Origin: a bacterium
GTDB lineage: Bacteria; Babelota; Babeliae; Babelales; Babelaceae
DNA length: 64,000 bases
Assembly (NCBI GenBank): GCA_023428375.1
Contig: JAEYYR010000004.1
Span: forward strand, 72,292 to 136,291
Reading direction: 5' to 3'
The notes under the pieces are model-generated. The model searched no databases, was not told the DNA's origin, and worked only from the letters and a program-made list of their open reading frames with translations. Position numbers and translations under genes: made by a program. Of the stretch, positions 25,986 through 34,717 are shown piece after piece; position 1 is the first letter of the stretch; every line of letters begins with the position of its first letter.

Positions 25986-26918
25986 ATGAAAAATTTAATA
26001 GCTTGTTTAATGCTCTCTCTTTCTTGTTTTGCGGCAGAGCAAAATTATTTTGCATGGGGTTCAGCTGCTCGAATTGGCGAACGTGAGCGCATGGAAGATC
26101 GTACGATTAATTTACATCCGTTTAAAGCTAATATTGAGCAAGGACTGTTTGGTCTTTTTGATGGACATGGCAAAGAAAATGCTGCTGATTATGTAGCATC
26201 TAATTTTGAAAAATTCTTTTGTGAAGACACAAACAATCTAAACGTAACCCCTAATTATCGATCTATATTTCGCAAATTAAAGCAAGCGCTTTATAAAAAT
26301 GAAGAATGCTTTGAATGTTATAATTCTGGTACGTGTGCTTTGGTGGGTTTTATCCATAAATATAATTATAGCTTAGCATGGCTTGGCGATTCACGCGCAG
26401 TGTATGTATCTAATGGTCAAGAGTTGTTTGAAACCATGGATCATAAGATTAATAATAAGATCGAGTATTTCCGCCTTAAACAAATAGGCGCAACTATCAA
26501 CAAAGATAGTAAGGGGTTTGAACGTTGCCGTAGTTTAGCGGTTTCACGAGCATTGGGTAATCAAAGCAGGCATGAAATTCATGCTTGGGGCAAAAATGAA
26601 TTCTTTTATACTCCCGACGTATTGCAAGGAATGGCAAAGCAGGGCGATTTGATTATTTTTGCATGTGATGGTATTTGGGATGTATTCAAAAGTGAAGAAG
26701 CATGTGAATTTGTTCAAACAATGTTGAACTTGCCGAAGGAAGAATTAGAAAGTAAATATTGCGCAAAGCCAATCAGTAAAGAAACAAATTTGCCTGACAC
26801 ATTTGTTGAAGAAAGTGGTGATGAGCATTTAAAACTGATTGCTCGTGCACTACGCGATGAAGCTTATAATAAAGGCAGTGGAGATAATCTTTCAGTGCAA
26901 ATTATTCAATTTAAATAA
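25986..26918 (+). CDS. Exported PP2C-family Ser/Thr phosphatase (copy 2)
   Basis: 310 residues from the ATG at 25986, which has AGGA eight bases upstream and opens a clear signal peptide (MKNLIACLMLSLSCFAAEQ). All PP2C motifs are present: RERMED (33-38), FDGHGKENAADY (58-69), GDSRAV, DHKIN, CDGIWDVF and GSGDNLSV. It is closely related to copy 3 (identical SP end CF-AEQNYF, and identical RDEAYNKGSGDNLSVQIIQF at the C-terminus), so the copy 2/3 duplication is the more recent. The second Gly of the usual DGHGG is Lys here, which is tolerated in the family. Confidence 0.9.
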   Translation: MKNLIACLMLSLSCFAAEQNYFAWGSAARIGERERMEDRTINLHPFKANIEQGLFGLFDGHGKENAADYVASNFEKFFCEDTNNLNVTPNYRSIFRKLKQALYKNEECFECYNSGTCALVGFIHKYNYSLAWLGDSRAVYVSNGQELFETMDHKINNKIEYFRLKQIGATINKDSKGFERCRSLAVSRALGNQSRHEIHAWGKNEFFYTPDVLQGMAKQGDLIIFACDGIWDVFKSEEACEFVQTMLNLPKEELESKYCAKPISKETNLPDTFVEESGDEHLKLIARALRDEAYNKGSGDNLSVQIIQFK

Positions 26919-26992
26919 TCTGACAGATTAATCTATTATTTACATAAAATTGCATATAGACGGAATGCAATTTTTATTTCTGGGAAATTCTG

Positions 26993-27913
26993 ATGAAAAA
27001 ATTAATAGTTTGTTTAATATTCTCCATCTTTTGCTTTACAGCAGAGCAAAATTATTTTATCTGGGGCTCCAGCGCACGCATGGGCGATCGAAACGGCATG
27101 GAAGATCGAAGCTTGCATTTAAATCCCCTTTTTGACGATTTTCAGCAAGGCTTGTTTGGTATATTTGATGGCCATGGTGGTCATCAGACAGCTAACTATG
27201 CGGTAGATAATTTTATAGAGGCCTACGGAAAGAATAATTACCATGGAATTCCGAAGTATCCTGAACTCTTTAATTATTTAAATTCTCAGATATTAAGTGA
27301 TAGTACATGTAATGCAGCAGGAACCTGCGCATTGATAGGTTATATTAAGAAATATCAAGTACATCTTGCATGGATTGGTGATTCTCGTGCGGTATGGTTA
27401 CGCGATGGCAAAGTGCAATATGAAACGATCGATCATAAGCCTAATATTACTTCTGAACGTGCACGTATTGAGTCATTGGGTGTGGAAATATATTCTCGCA
27501 CAGGGCAATTCGGTACTTTCTATCGTTGTTGTGGGATAGCGGTATCAAGAGCATTAGGAAATCGATATCGTTCATTAGAAGAAAATTTTAGTAAGGCAAT
27601 AATTTCAACTCCTGATGTATATGAAAATACTGCTCAATCAGGAGATTTGTTAATCTTCGCTTGCGATGGCATATGGGACGTTTTTAAAAGTGATGAAATC
27701 CCCTCTTTAATTCAAAAAACATTAAATACGTCTTATGTGGATTTAGAAAAATTATACCCAACTAAGCCTTTTTGCCGCACTAATAATGCAGAACAATGCA
27801 TATCTGAGAACGGCGATGAATATTTAAAGCTGGTTGCTCGTGCACTACGCGATGAAGCGTATAATAAAGGAAGCGGCGATAATCTCTCCGTGCAAATAAT
27901 TCAATTTAAGTAA
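26993..27913 (+). CDS. Exported PP2C-family Ser/Thr phosphatase (copy 3)
   Basis: 306 residues with signal peptide (MKKLIVCLIFSIFCFTAEQ). PP2C motifs: DRNGMED (32-38), FDGHGGHQTANY (58-69), GDSRAV, DHKPN, CDGIWDVF and GSGDNLSV, all with intact metal-binding Asp residues. It shares its last 20 residues with copy 2. It is followed after 11 bases by a small membrane-protein gene that may be co-transcribed. Three exported copies in a row suggest a need for dosage or for different substrates outside the cell. Confidence 0.9.
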   Translation: MKKLIVCLIFSIFCFTAEQNYFIWGSSARMGDRNGMEDRSLHLNPLFDDFQQGLFGIFDGHGGHQTANYAVDNFIEAYGKNNYHGIPKYPELFNYLNSQILSDSTCNAAGTCALIGYIKKYQVHLAWIGDSRAVWLRDGKVQYETIDHKPNITSERARIESLGVEIYSRTGQFGTFYRCCGIAVSRALGNRYRSLEENFSKAIISTPDVYENTAQSGDLLIFACDGIWDVFKSDEIPSLIQKTLNTSYVDLEKLYPTKPFCRTNNAEQCISENGDEYLKLVARALRDEAYNKGSGDNLSVQIIQFK

Positions 27914-27924
27914 TGGTTATATAA

Positions 27925-28218
27925 ATGATTGAAATAATTAAATCCATTTTTTTATTTGCCTGCAAATTAGTTTTTATTGAATGGATGGTTGAGCTCATCC
28001 GTATGTCGGTATATGCAATAATAAACAATATGTGGCCACAAAATCCGTATGAAATGGATAAGTGGACCTACTTTGAATGGTTTATCAACTGTCTTGAAAC
28101 TACTATTGTTGCAGTAATGCTTTATTTTCAATATCCGATTATTACTATAATATTAGTGACTTATCTGGTGATGTTAATAATAAAGCAAAGTTACTTTTAC
28201 CTTCGCCGATGGTATTAA
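27925..28218 (+). CDS. Small membrane protein downstream of the PP2C cluster
   Basis: 97 residues with about three hydrophobic segments (residues 4-22, 45-67 and 70-90) joined by aromatic-rich loops (NNMWPQNPYEMDKWTYFEWF). It starts 11 bases after PP2C copy 3 and ends before a strong hairpin, so it is the last gene of the PP2C transcript. No family recognised. It could be an accessory or immunity-like membrane partner, but that is speculation. Confidence 0.6.
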   Translation: MIEIIKSIFLFACKLVFIEWMVELIRMSVYAIINNMWPQNPYEMDKWTYFEWFINCLETTIVAVMLYFQYPIITIILVTYLVMLIIKQSYFYLRRWY

Positions 28219-28227
28219 AATGATACA

Positions 28228-28264
28228 GGCATGCTAGTAAGATCATTATTCTTATTAGCATGCC
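28228..28264. terminator. Strong hairpin between convergent transcripts
   Basis: GGCATGCTAGTAAG (28228-28241) pairs with CTTATTAGCATGCC (28251-28264), a 14-bp stem with one G-U pair and a 9-base loop, followed by a T-rich run on the + strand. It likely ends both the PP2C transcript and the minus-strand NUDIX transcript. Confidence 0.75.
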
Positions 28265-28278
28265 ACAATTTTTCAGGT

Positions 28279-28686
28279 TTAAGGTACATACAGTTTTTTT
28301 TCAAAAAAAGTTTTAAGAATTTTTTGATGTGGTGCAAACAGTGGTTGTGGCAACTCATCAACATCAAAGTATTGCCATACTTCACACTTGTCCGGTTCAT
28401 TATTAATAATGATGCCGTTAAATGCATCCAGTACAAACGACATATGCAAATGATGGCCGCGTTGACCAATGTCTTCGGTGATGCAGACTAATTGCAAATC
28501 AGTAGCTTCGATCGTTAATTCTTCTTTGAGTTCTCGGGCCACACAGGCATAAATAGTCTCACCATGTTCAAGGTGACCACCTGGTAGTGCCCATGTGCCT
28601 TCGCCATAACAATTTTTGCGTTTACCCAAAAGCAATCTTTTGCTTTCATCAAAAATAAAAATTTCGCAGCCAATGATGAATTTCAT
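28279..28686 (-). CDS. NUDIX hydrolase, cytoplasmic
   Basis: 135 residues without a signal peptide. The NUDIX box is GGHLEHGETIYACVARELKE followed by ELTI: all catalytic Glu residues of REx2E are kept, and the Gly near the end is Thr. The pattern WALPGGHLEHGE fits the MutT/NUDT15-like group that hydrolyses modified nucleoside triphosphates, but the exact substrate cannot be told. Its ATG overlaps the stop of the upstream gene by one base (TAATG), so the two are coupled. Confidence 0.87.
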   Translation of the reverse strand: MKFIIGCEIFIFDESKRLLLGKRKNCYGEGTWALPGGHLEHGETIYACVARELKEELTIEATDLQLVCITEDIGQRGHHLHMSFVLDAFNGIIINNEPDKCEVWQYFDVDELPQPLFAPHQKILKTFFEKKLYVP

Positions 28687-29798
28687 TATTTATTGTATTT
28701 TAACGTGTCATGCAATTTTTTAAACAGATTGCCATAACTCGAGGTTGTCGTTTTCCAAATAAGCTTTCTGCGATTATGCAGTGGTAAATAGCCAAAATAT
28801 GTTAAGAGGTTTTTTCCGATCTCTTTATCATGGCTGCTCTCATAGAGCCATTGATAGGTTAAACACGCAAGAAGTAACAGATTAAAATATGCGTGATCTG
28901 GCTTAGGCGTAAACCTAATGCCTGCAAAATTGGTTGGAATTTTGCGATTTTTTTTATCTTTTAAATAATCATCAATCATACTCTTTTGCATAATTCCTAA
29001 TTGCTCGGAATTTCCTGAACTTATAGCATGTAAAGTAATAATATAATGTTGGTAATCATCAAATTCATGAGGAAATCGAGAAAAATATATTAACTTATCA
29101 GTAGAATCGGCTAAAAAAAACAAATGTTTCGGTTTATGTTGGAGAGAAAATGCTTTTTCTTCTGGGATCGCTTCTCCTTGGCATTTTTCTTCTGACCAAT
29201 AATATTTATGAAAAACATTGCCTGTGTGCAAGGTATTATAATTTGGTGCATGTTGTATTATGGCAACATTTTGTGTTGGATGAATAATTGCATTATCAAA
29301 AAATTGGTTCGGTTTTAATTTTAATGAGAAAGTATGATCTACCCGAATATCTTCAAACGAGGAGTGTGGGTTGGGTTTAGTAAAATTAACGATTATATCA
29401 CCTGCTACAAAATAATTATTATTATTAATTTCGCTGATTGATCTACAACCCGGAAATGAGTTAAAATTGCGTGGGTCGCTATACAACAATTGACTATAAC
29501 TCGATTTTTGACGATGTCTCAGCTGAATGTTGTGGCAACCCATATCCTTATATTGCTTCAGGCAGTAGGGTGATGTAAATTCACTTTCAAAAAGGCCAAT
29601 TGAGTAATACTGATTAAGAAGCTGGCAATATAAGATATCTTCATAATGAAGACATATTTCTTGTTTAATATCATTGGGAGCTAAAGATAAGAATTGGATA
29701 CAGCTTTCCAGGTCGATTTTACCATCAATTTGGGAACTAACTGGGACATCGTGGCAATTACACAGAGTAAGTGCAAAAAACAAAAATTTAAAAATCAT
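28686..29798 (-). CDS. Exported hypothetical protein
   Basis: 370 residues with a signal peptide (MIFKFLFFALTLCNCHD). An early segment (CIQFLSLAPNDIKQEICLHYED) is faintly reminiscent of the Leu-Pro-x-D-I-x2-I core of F-box motifs, as in the proteins at 42062 and 44347, but it is too weak to call. The middle is beta-rich with many His, Asn and Tyr (FFDNAIIHPTQNVAIIQHA), possibly a propeller. The C-terminus is basic and helical. Translationally coupled to the NUDIX gene. Function unknown. Confidence 0.65.
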   Translation of the reverse strand: MIFKFLFFALTLCNCHDVPVSSQIDGKIDLESCIQFLSLAPNDIKQEICLHYEDILYCQLLNQYYSIGLFESEFTSPYCLKQYKDMGCHNIQLRHRQKSSYSQLLYSDPRNFNSFPGCRSISEINNNNYFVAGDIIVNFTKPNPHSSFEDIRVDHTFSLKLKPNQFFDNAIIHPTQNVAIIQHAPNYNTLHTGNVFHKYYWSEEKCQGEAIPEEKAFSLQHKPKHLFFLADSTDKLIYFSRFPHEFDDYQHYIITLHAISSGNSEQLGIMQKSMIDDYLKDKKNRKIPTNFAGIRFTPKPDHAYFNLLLLACLTYQWLYESSHDKEIGKNLLTYFGYLPLHNRRKLIWKTTTSSYGNLFKKLHDTLKYNK

Positions 29799-29840
29799 TT
29801 AATCTTTCATAAAGTAGAATTTCGATTAAATAATACTTTT

Positions 29841-29891
29841 TGCAACTATAATGTCCATCTAAAGTGTATATTTTACACTGTAATAGTTGCA
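29841..29891 (+). promoter_or_regulatory. Long inverted repeat upstream of the DEAD-box helicase
   Basis: TGCAACTAT (29841-29849) is the reverse complement of ATAGTTGCA (29883-29891), and inside them AGTGTA (29863-29868) pairs with TACACT (29874-29879). The nested stems lie between divergent genes, 79 bases before the helicase ATG. They could be a leader structure or an operator. DEAD-box genes are often controlled through their 5' leader. Confidence 0.5.
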
Positions 29892-29969
29892 TTATGAGCG
29901 GTTTATTTTAAAAATAATAGTCTATAAAAGAGACATTATAGTATACTAGTACAATAACAGTAGGATACT

Positions 29970-31214
29970 ATGTCAGAAAATTACACTAAGCGAAAAACAT
30001 CAAAAAATAATCCTTATGCGTCTAAAACTACCAGAAAAGATGGTGGTAAGCCCCGTAGCTATGGCAGTGGTGGCGGCAAAGGGCGATTCAATCAAAAATC
30101 AAAAGCTCCTGCAAAAAAGTTCGATCCTTCCTTATTTATTAAAAAGGCTGAAGAACGCGTAGCTACAGAAGCATTCATACCAAAGCATACCTTTCTTGAT
30201 TTTCCTATCGAGCAACAATTAAAAGAAAATATTATTAATCGCGGCTATAAGTTGCCAACCCCAATTCAGGACCAAGTTATTCCTATATTGCTTGAAGGTC
30301 GTGATGTAATTGCTACGGCAAATACCGGTACGGGTAAAACCGCGGCATTTCTTATCCCATTGATTCACAATGTGCTTACCCATAGAACCACCAAGGTTTT
30401 GATTGTAGCACCTACCCGTGAACTTGCTGATCAAATACAATCTGAGCTTAAAATATTTATAGCTAAAACCGGATTAAGCTCGGCGCTTATTATTGGTGGT
30501 GCAAGCATGGACAAGCAAATTAATGATTTGAAAAGAAATCCAGCATTTGTCATAGGCACACCAGGTCGCTTAATTGATTTAGAACAAAACAATGTCATTC
30601 GCTTTCATCAGTTTACTTCTATTGTATTAGATGAAGTTGACACGATGCTTGATATGGGCTTTTTGAATGATGTGAAATACATTATCCAAAAATTACCTTC
30701 ACGCCGTCATTCATTGTTCTTCTCTGCAACTATTCCTGCAGGCGTCAATGATATTATGAAAGGATTTTTAAATAATCCTGCAACAGTTAGTGTTAAAACT
30801 CGTCAATCAGCAGCAAACGTTAACCAAGATGTTATAAAAGTTGGTTTACAAAATAAAATCGATGTATTGCATGATCTGTTGATTAAACCAGAATTCAAAA
30901 AAACTATTATCTTCGTACGCACTAAGCGTTCTGCTGATAAATTAGCAAAAGCACTTACTGAACGTGGATTTGTAGTCGCTACTATCCATGGTGATAAGAC
31001 TCAACCGCAGCGTAAGCGCGCTCTTGATTCATTCAAATCGAACAAAATTAATATTCTTATTGCAACTGACGTTGTAGCTCGCGGTATTGACGTTGATGAT
31101 GTTTCACATGTTATTAACTATGATATGCCACAGACTCATGAAGATTATATCCATCGTATTGGAAGAACTGGCCGTGCAGAAAAGACCGGTCAAGCCTTAA
31201 CCTTCATAGAATAA
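29970..31214 (+). CDS. DEAD-box RNA helicase (RhlE/CsdA-like)
   Basis: 414 residues. A basic Gly/Ser-rich N-terminal extension (1-50) precedes a full two-domain helicase core: Q motif near 75-100 (PTPIQ), motif I ANTGTGKT (117-124), PTREL, TPGR, motif II DEVD (221-224) instead of DEAD, SAT (252-254), then VARGIDVDDV and HRIGRTGRA in the second domain. It unwinds RNA duplexes using ATP, usually in ribosome assembly or cold adaptation. Motif II with Val in place of Ala keeps the catalytic Asp-Glu. There is no C-terminal extension. Followed by a good terminator. Confidence 0.93.
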   Translation: MSENYTKRKTSKNNPYASKTTRKDGGKPRSYGSGGGKGRFNQKSKAPAKKFDPSLFIKKAEERVATEAFIPKHTFLDFPIEQQLKENIINRGYKLPTPIQDQVIPILLEGRDVIATANTGTGKTAAFLIPLIHNVLTHRTTKVLIVAPTRELADQIQSELKIFIAKTGLSSALIIGGASMDKQINDLKRNPAFVIGTPGRLIDLEQNNVIRFHQFTSIVLDEVDTMLDMGFLNDVKYIIQKLPSRRHSLFFSATIPAGVNDIMKGFLNNPATVSVKTRQSAANVNQDVIKVGLQNKIDVLHDLLIKPEFKKTIIFVRTKRSADKLAKALTERGFVVATIHGDKTQPQRKRALDSFKSNKINILIATDVVARGIDVDDVSHVINYDMPQTHEDYIHRIGRTGRAEKTGQALTFIE

Positions 31215-31236
31215 GTAATTTAGAATTACGATCAAA

Positions 31237-31265
31237 AGCAACCCTATTACCGGGTTGCTTTTTTT
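31237..31265 (+). terminator. Rho-independent terminator of the helicase gene
   Basis: AGCAACCC (31237-31244) pairs with GGGTTGCT (31252-31259) over a 7-base loop, followed by a run of seven T. Confidence 0.9.
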
Positions 31266-31376
31266 ATGCGCATAATCCAAAAATTGGTTGATAGAGATTC
31301 ATGTATAAAAATATTGTGTAATGCGATGTATCTGTAGCACCATGCTCTTAGAAGTCTATTATTCAGGGAGATAGAA

Positions 31377-32336
31377 ATGAGAGCGGGATATTTGGTTATA
31401 ACATGCAGTTTGTTGCTATCAACAATAGATGCACAAGATGGTATTGAGAAGATAAAAAAAGGGACAGCGTTTGATGCTTACGGAACACTAAATCGTTACA
31501 AAATATCTACTTTTAGCACAGATAAGCTGATTAAAGATGGGATACCACAAACTGAACTCAAAGAATGGCAGCAAGTTACCAATGTTGCTAATACCTATGC
31601 TCGTCAGGAAGATCCTAAATCTTCAGCGGATGTTGAGAAATTAGAAAGCGTTTTAAATTTTGTCGTCAATACGGTAAGGCTGTTGCACGACACGTATGGT
31701 AAGGCATTTGTTAGTTTTGACGTAAAAAATAAGCAATGGTCCATAGATTTAAATAAAGTTGAAGAACCAGATATTTCATTGCTTCAGGATGTCAAAGCAA
31801 AAGCGAAAGCACGCTTAGATGCTATGAGTGAGATGATAAATCAAGTTCTTGATATTATTAGTAAATCGACTGATTATCCAGAATCATGGACAAAACAAGT
31901 GCCTAAGAAGTTGGATGAAATATATCCACAATATGAAGAATTATACGCTGATTGGTCAGTTGCGCAAAAACGCACCAACTATGAGATGAGTGATAAGGAA
32001 TTTAATCTTTTTATTCGTCAACATGGTATTAAGGACAAAGAAGATGCTGCAGAATTTTTGCCTATTCTTGAAAAATTACAATATAGACTTGATCAAAAAA
32101 GTGGTAACATCTTTGGTCGCAAAGAAAAGAAAATGCTACCAGCGTTTCAACAGATGGCAAAACGTTTAAAAAAGGTGTATCCAGGAATGCAGCTTACGAT
32201 TCTTGAAAGTAATAAAATTGCAGCAACCACCGATAAACTATCAATGATACTCTTGGGACAAGCCGAGGCTATGGAAGGCGTGCTTAAACGATTAATCTTT
32301 GAAACAGATGCATTGATTAATGCATTGCAAAAATAA
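31377..32336 (+). CDS. Exported helical hypothetical protein
   Basis: 319 residues with a signal peptide (MRAGYLVITCSLLLSTIDAQ) and a long Lys/Asp/Glu/Leu-rich helical mature part likely to form a helical bundle or coiled coil (for example ADVEKLESVLNFVVNTVRLL). No cysteines in the mature part and no catalytic motif. GGGAG precedes the ATG. It stands alone between two terminators. It resembles the 4740 protein in character, without enough similarity to claim homology. Confidence 0.7.
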   Translation: MRAGYLVITCSLLLSTIDAQDGIEKIKKGTAFDAYGTLNRYKISTFSTDKLIKDGIPQTELKEWQQVTNVANTYARQEDPKSSADVEKLESVLNFVVNTVRLLHDTYGKAFVSFDVKNKQWSIDLNKVEEPDISLLQDVKAKAKARLDAMSEMINQVLDIISKSTDYPESWTKQVPKKLDEIYPQYEELYADWSVAQKRTNYEMSDKEFNLFIRQHGIKDKEDAAEFLPILEKLQYRLDQKSGNIFGRKEKKMLPAFQQMAKRLKKVYPGMQLTILESNKIAATTDKLSMILLGQAEAMEGVLKRLIFETDALINALQK

Positions 32337-32340
32337 ATAA

Positions 32341-32372
32341 AAAATCCCCGATGAGAGTCGGGGATTTTCTTT
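32341..32372. terminator. Bidirectional terminator
   Basis: AAAATCCCCGA (32341-32351) pairs with TCGGGGATTTT (32358-32368) over a 6-base loop, followed by CTTT. It sits between convergent genes and has A and T tracts on both sides, so it can work both ways. Confidence 0.88.
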
Positions 32373-32395
32373 AAAAGATCGCATTAAAACTTTTT

Positions 32396-32854
32396 TTAAA
32401 CATTTGTTTCTGGTTTAAAATTATCATTACAAATTTCACCAAGAATAACTCCCAATGGATAATTCCATACGATACGACTTAGAAAGGTAGCCATATTTTG
32501 AGTAAAAGTTCTTGTATCTTTTTTCTTAATTATATAGGTATCGGTCCATTGCGGCGATTTATAAAATATCCATGCTCCCGTAATTATGCCAATTAATGGT
32601 GGAAGAGCACTAGACATAAGATTCACATCTTTGTATTCTGATATATTTTTTTTAGCGATAATTTCTCCTACTACTAGAGATAATAAAATAACTGAAAGCG
32701 ATGTGACATAGGAACAAGCACCAGTAGCAAGATGAGTGCCCAAATACAATGATTCATCATTTGATTGCTTAATGATTTGATTGTCAGTGTTCTCATTTAC
32801 ATAATCATGTGAATTTGCAAATGATATGAATAAAAATAGTAACGCATAGTGCAT
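32396..32854 (-). CDS. Exported or membrane protein
   Basis: 152 residues from the ATG at the complement of 32852-32854, which has GGAG six bases upstream and begins a signal peptide (MHYALLFLFISFANSHD). Two or three further hydrophobic stretches (SLSVILLSLVVGEIIA, ALPPLIGIITGAWIFY, WNYPLGVILGEI) suggest an inner-membrane protein. No family recognised. It is preceded on the same strand by two other small exported genes. Confidence 0.65.
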   Translation of the reverse strand: MHYALLFLFISFANSHDYVNENTDNQIIKQSNDESLYLGTHLATGACSYVTSLSVILLSLVVGEIIAKKNISEYKDVNLMSSALPPLIGIITGAWIFYKSPQWTDTYIIKKKDTRTFTQNMATFLSRIVWNYPLGVILGEICNDNFKPETNV

Positions 32855-32999
32855 AAATTTCTCCGAAGTGATTACAATTTTTTGAGTAAATAAATTCATC
32901 TTTTTTCTTAGACTTTTTACTATTTGCAGCAGTAACTATGTGAAAACTTTAAAAAAATGAACCCCTGATGTCAAAGATAGAGGTAATATTTTTAAAAAT

Positions 33000-33452
33000 T
33001 TAATCTAGTAAGTCGTTTAGTTTTTTTTGTGCTTCTTGTGCTGCTGCGAGGTGAACAAGTACTTGAGCGCAGTTTGCAATTGCCATTACTTGATCGTTTA
33101 GTTTCTTAGTTTCAGGCTCAATATAATGATTTATTTTGTTACCTAGACCATCAAAAGGCATATCATATGCAAGCTTGTTTGCCTGATGGGCAATTGTATT
33201 AAGTTTTTCCAAGTCATATGTTCCATCTTGTCTTTTACATTTTTCTGACAATTTTTTGCAAATCCAATGATTGAGAATTTCTTCTCTTTGCACTTCATTA
33301 GGTCTCTCGCCGTATCTATCACGTTTATATTTATAAAAGTAGGGAAAGTCTTGAACATTCATTTTGCCAATTTCTAACTGGGGCTCGTTTGTTTGCTCAG
33401 CCTTCAAATTTAGGCTTATCAAAATAAGTAAGATAAGTGGATAGTTTTTCAT
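33000..33452 (-). CDS. Small exported hypothetical protein
   Basis: 150 residues from the ATG at the complement of 33450-33452, chosen for its signal peptide (MKNYPLILLILISLNLKAEQ); an earlier start would overlap the AAA+ gene. The mature part is charged and helical, with three cysteines (WICKKLSEKCKR, ANCAQ). It starts 14 bases after the AAA+ ATPase gene on the same strand, so the two are probably co-expressed. No domain recognised. Confidence 0.65.
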   Translation of the reverse strand: MKNYPLILLILISLNLKAEQTNEPQLEIGKMNVQDFPYFYKYKRDRYGERPNEVQREEILNHWICKKLSEKCKRQDGTYDLEKLNTIAHQANKLAYDMPFDGLGNKINHYIEPETKKLNDQVMAIANCAQVLVHLAAAQEAQKKLNDLLD

Positions 33453-33466
33453 GAGCTCTTTCTTTG

Positions 33467-34519
33467 TTATTTTTTGCACAAGGGATAAGATTTTAAGTGA
33501 TAATTTGTACTAATTTCATACATCTCACGTTGATAATTAATTTGAGTATCATAATTATATTTTGCAATACCTATTTGTATGCATCCAGCAATAATTGATC
33601 CTAAAATTGGCCAATCGATGTATTTATTTAAGAAGAGAGCAAATTTTTTTGAATTTGATAAAAATTTTGAAAAATAGCTTCTTTTAATTTTCATTTTTAC
33701 TAAAATTTTTTCGCAATCTATTTCTTCAATTATACCGTTTTTCGTTAGAGAATATTCATTCATTCGTGCAGAAGATACGAATTGTTTTAAAACGCGTGGT
33801 GATTGATTTACCATATAATTGGCTAATTTCTTTATGTAAATATCATGAAGATTATGTTTCTCGCCAAGATAATACCTGAGTATTTTTTCGCATTTAAGTG
33901 CATCAGGATTGGTCAGTTCTAGCAGTATTGGTCTAAGATTTCCGGAATATAGATCATATTTTAATGAGACTTCATTCAAAGTAGTTGCTATAAAAAATAC
34001 ATTTTCATTCTGAGACAATTTTGCCAAACCTTCATAAAGAATATGGCTTAAAACCGGATGATTGCTCATTTTTGAATCTAAAAAATCAACATTGTCGAAT
34101 ATTACTACAGTTGGTTCATTAATAGAATTCCACTGTTCAATTAATTCATAAAGGACTTGCTTTTCTGTTTTGTATCCATGATATAAAGCACAAATATTGA
34201 AATTTTGATAAAGAAGCCCGGACTTTTTTGCAATCGATTGGGCTAAATGAGTTTTTCCAACACCTGTTGCGCCAGTTAAGATTAAAGATTTTTTTGTAAA
34301 ATTTTTAAAGGACTTGTCTTGTTGCATCATATCTACAAGACTTTGTATTTTTTGGGGCGCGGTCTCAATAATTACATCAGCTAATTTATCACTTATTTTT
34401 ATTTCATTATGCTGCGATTGCTCGACATAATTGAAATTTGGAACAGATACCGATAAGGCTATTGATTCTGCGCTGAAAATATTAAATGCGCATAAAAATA
34501 GAATAGTAAAAATGGACAT
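33467..34519 (-). CDS. AAA+ ATPase with N-terminal signal-like segment
   Basis: 350 residues from the ATG at the complement of 34517-34519, which has AGGGG upstream. The first 17 residues (MSIFTILFLCAFNIFSAES) look like a signal peptide or anchor. A Walker A GATGVGKT (83-90), a Walker B VVIFDNVDFL (138-147, with DN in place of DE), a sensor-1-like FIATT and an arginine-bearing segment follow. A second hydrophobic stretch near residues 305-325 (ILGSIIAGCIQIGIA) precedes the polar C-terminus. This is the AAA+ fold of helicase loaders or proteases without their other domains. The location of the ATPase domain is a puzzle because ATP is normally absent outside the cell. Confidence 0.75.
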   Translation of the reverse strand: MSIFTILFLCAFNIFSAESIALSVSVPNFNYVEQSQHNEIKISDKLADVIIETAPQKIQSLVDMMQQDKSFKNFTKKSLILTGATGVGKTHLAQSIAKKSGLLYQNFNICALYHGYKTEKQVLYELIEQWNSINEPTVVIFDNVDFLDSKMSNHPVLSHILYEGLAKLSQNENVFFIATTLNEVSLKYDLYSGNLRPILLELTNPDALKCEKILRYYLGEKHNLHDIYIKKLANYMVNQSPRVLKQFVSSARMNEYSLTKNGIIEEIDCEKILVKMKIKRSYFSKFLSNSKKFALFLNKYIDWPILGSIIAGCIQIGIAKYNYDTQINYQREMYEISTNYHLKSYPLCKK

Positions 34520-34717
34520 AATTCCCCTAGTACGTTGTGAGTTGATTGGGCTTCTATTAATACTCAACTTTGGGGTAAGTGATACTACGTTTTATAGCAG
34601 CTATTTGTATTATAATTTTTTTATTGTGTCAAATTGCATCAACATATCTTGAGATATCTAATTTTTAGTTGTTATAGTTTTTTAGAGTTAAAGATCATTA
34701 ATTCTAAGGAATATATC

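Noticed and set aside
28686..29798. F-box-like call for the 370-residue exported protein
   Set aside because: Only the short LAPNDIKQEI segment fits; the second half of the motif is absent.
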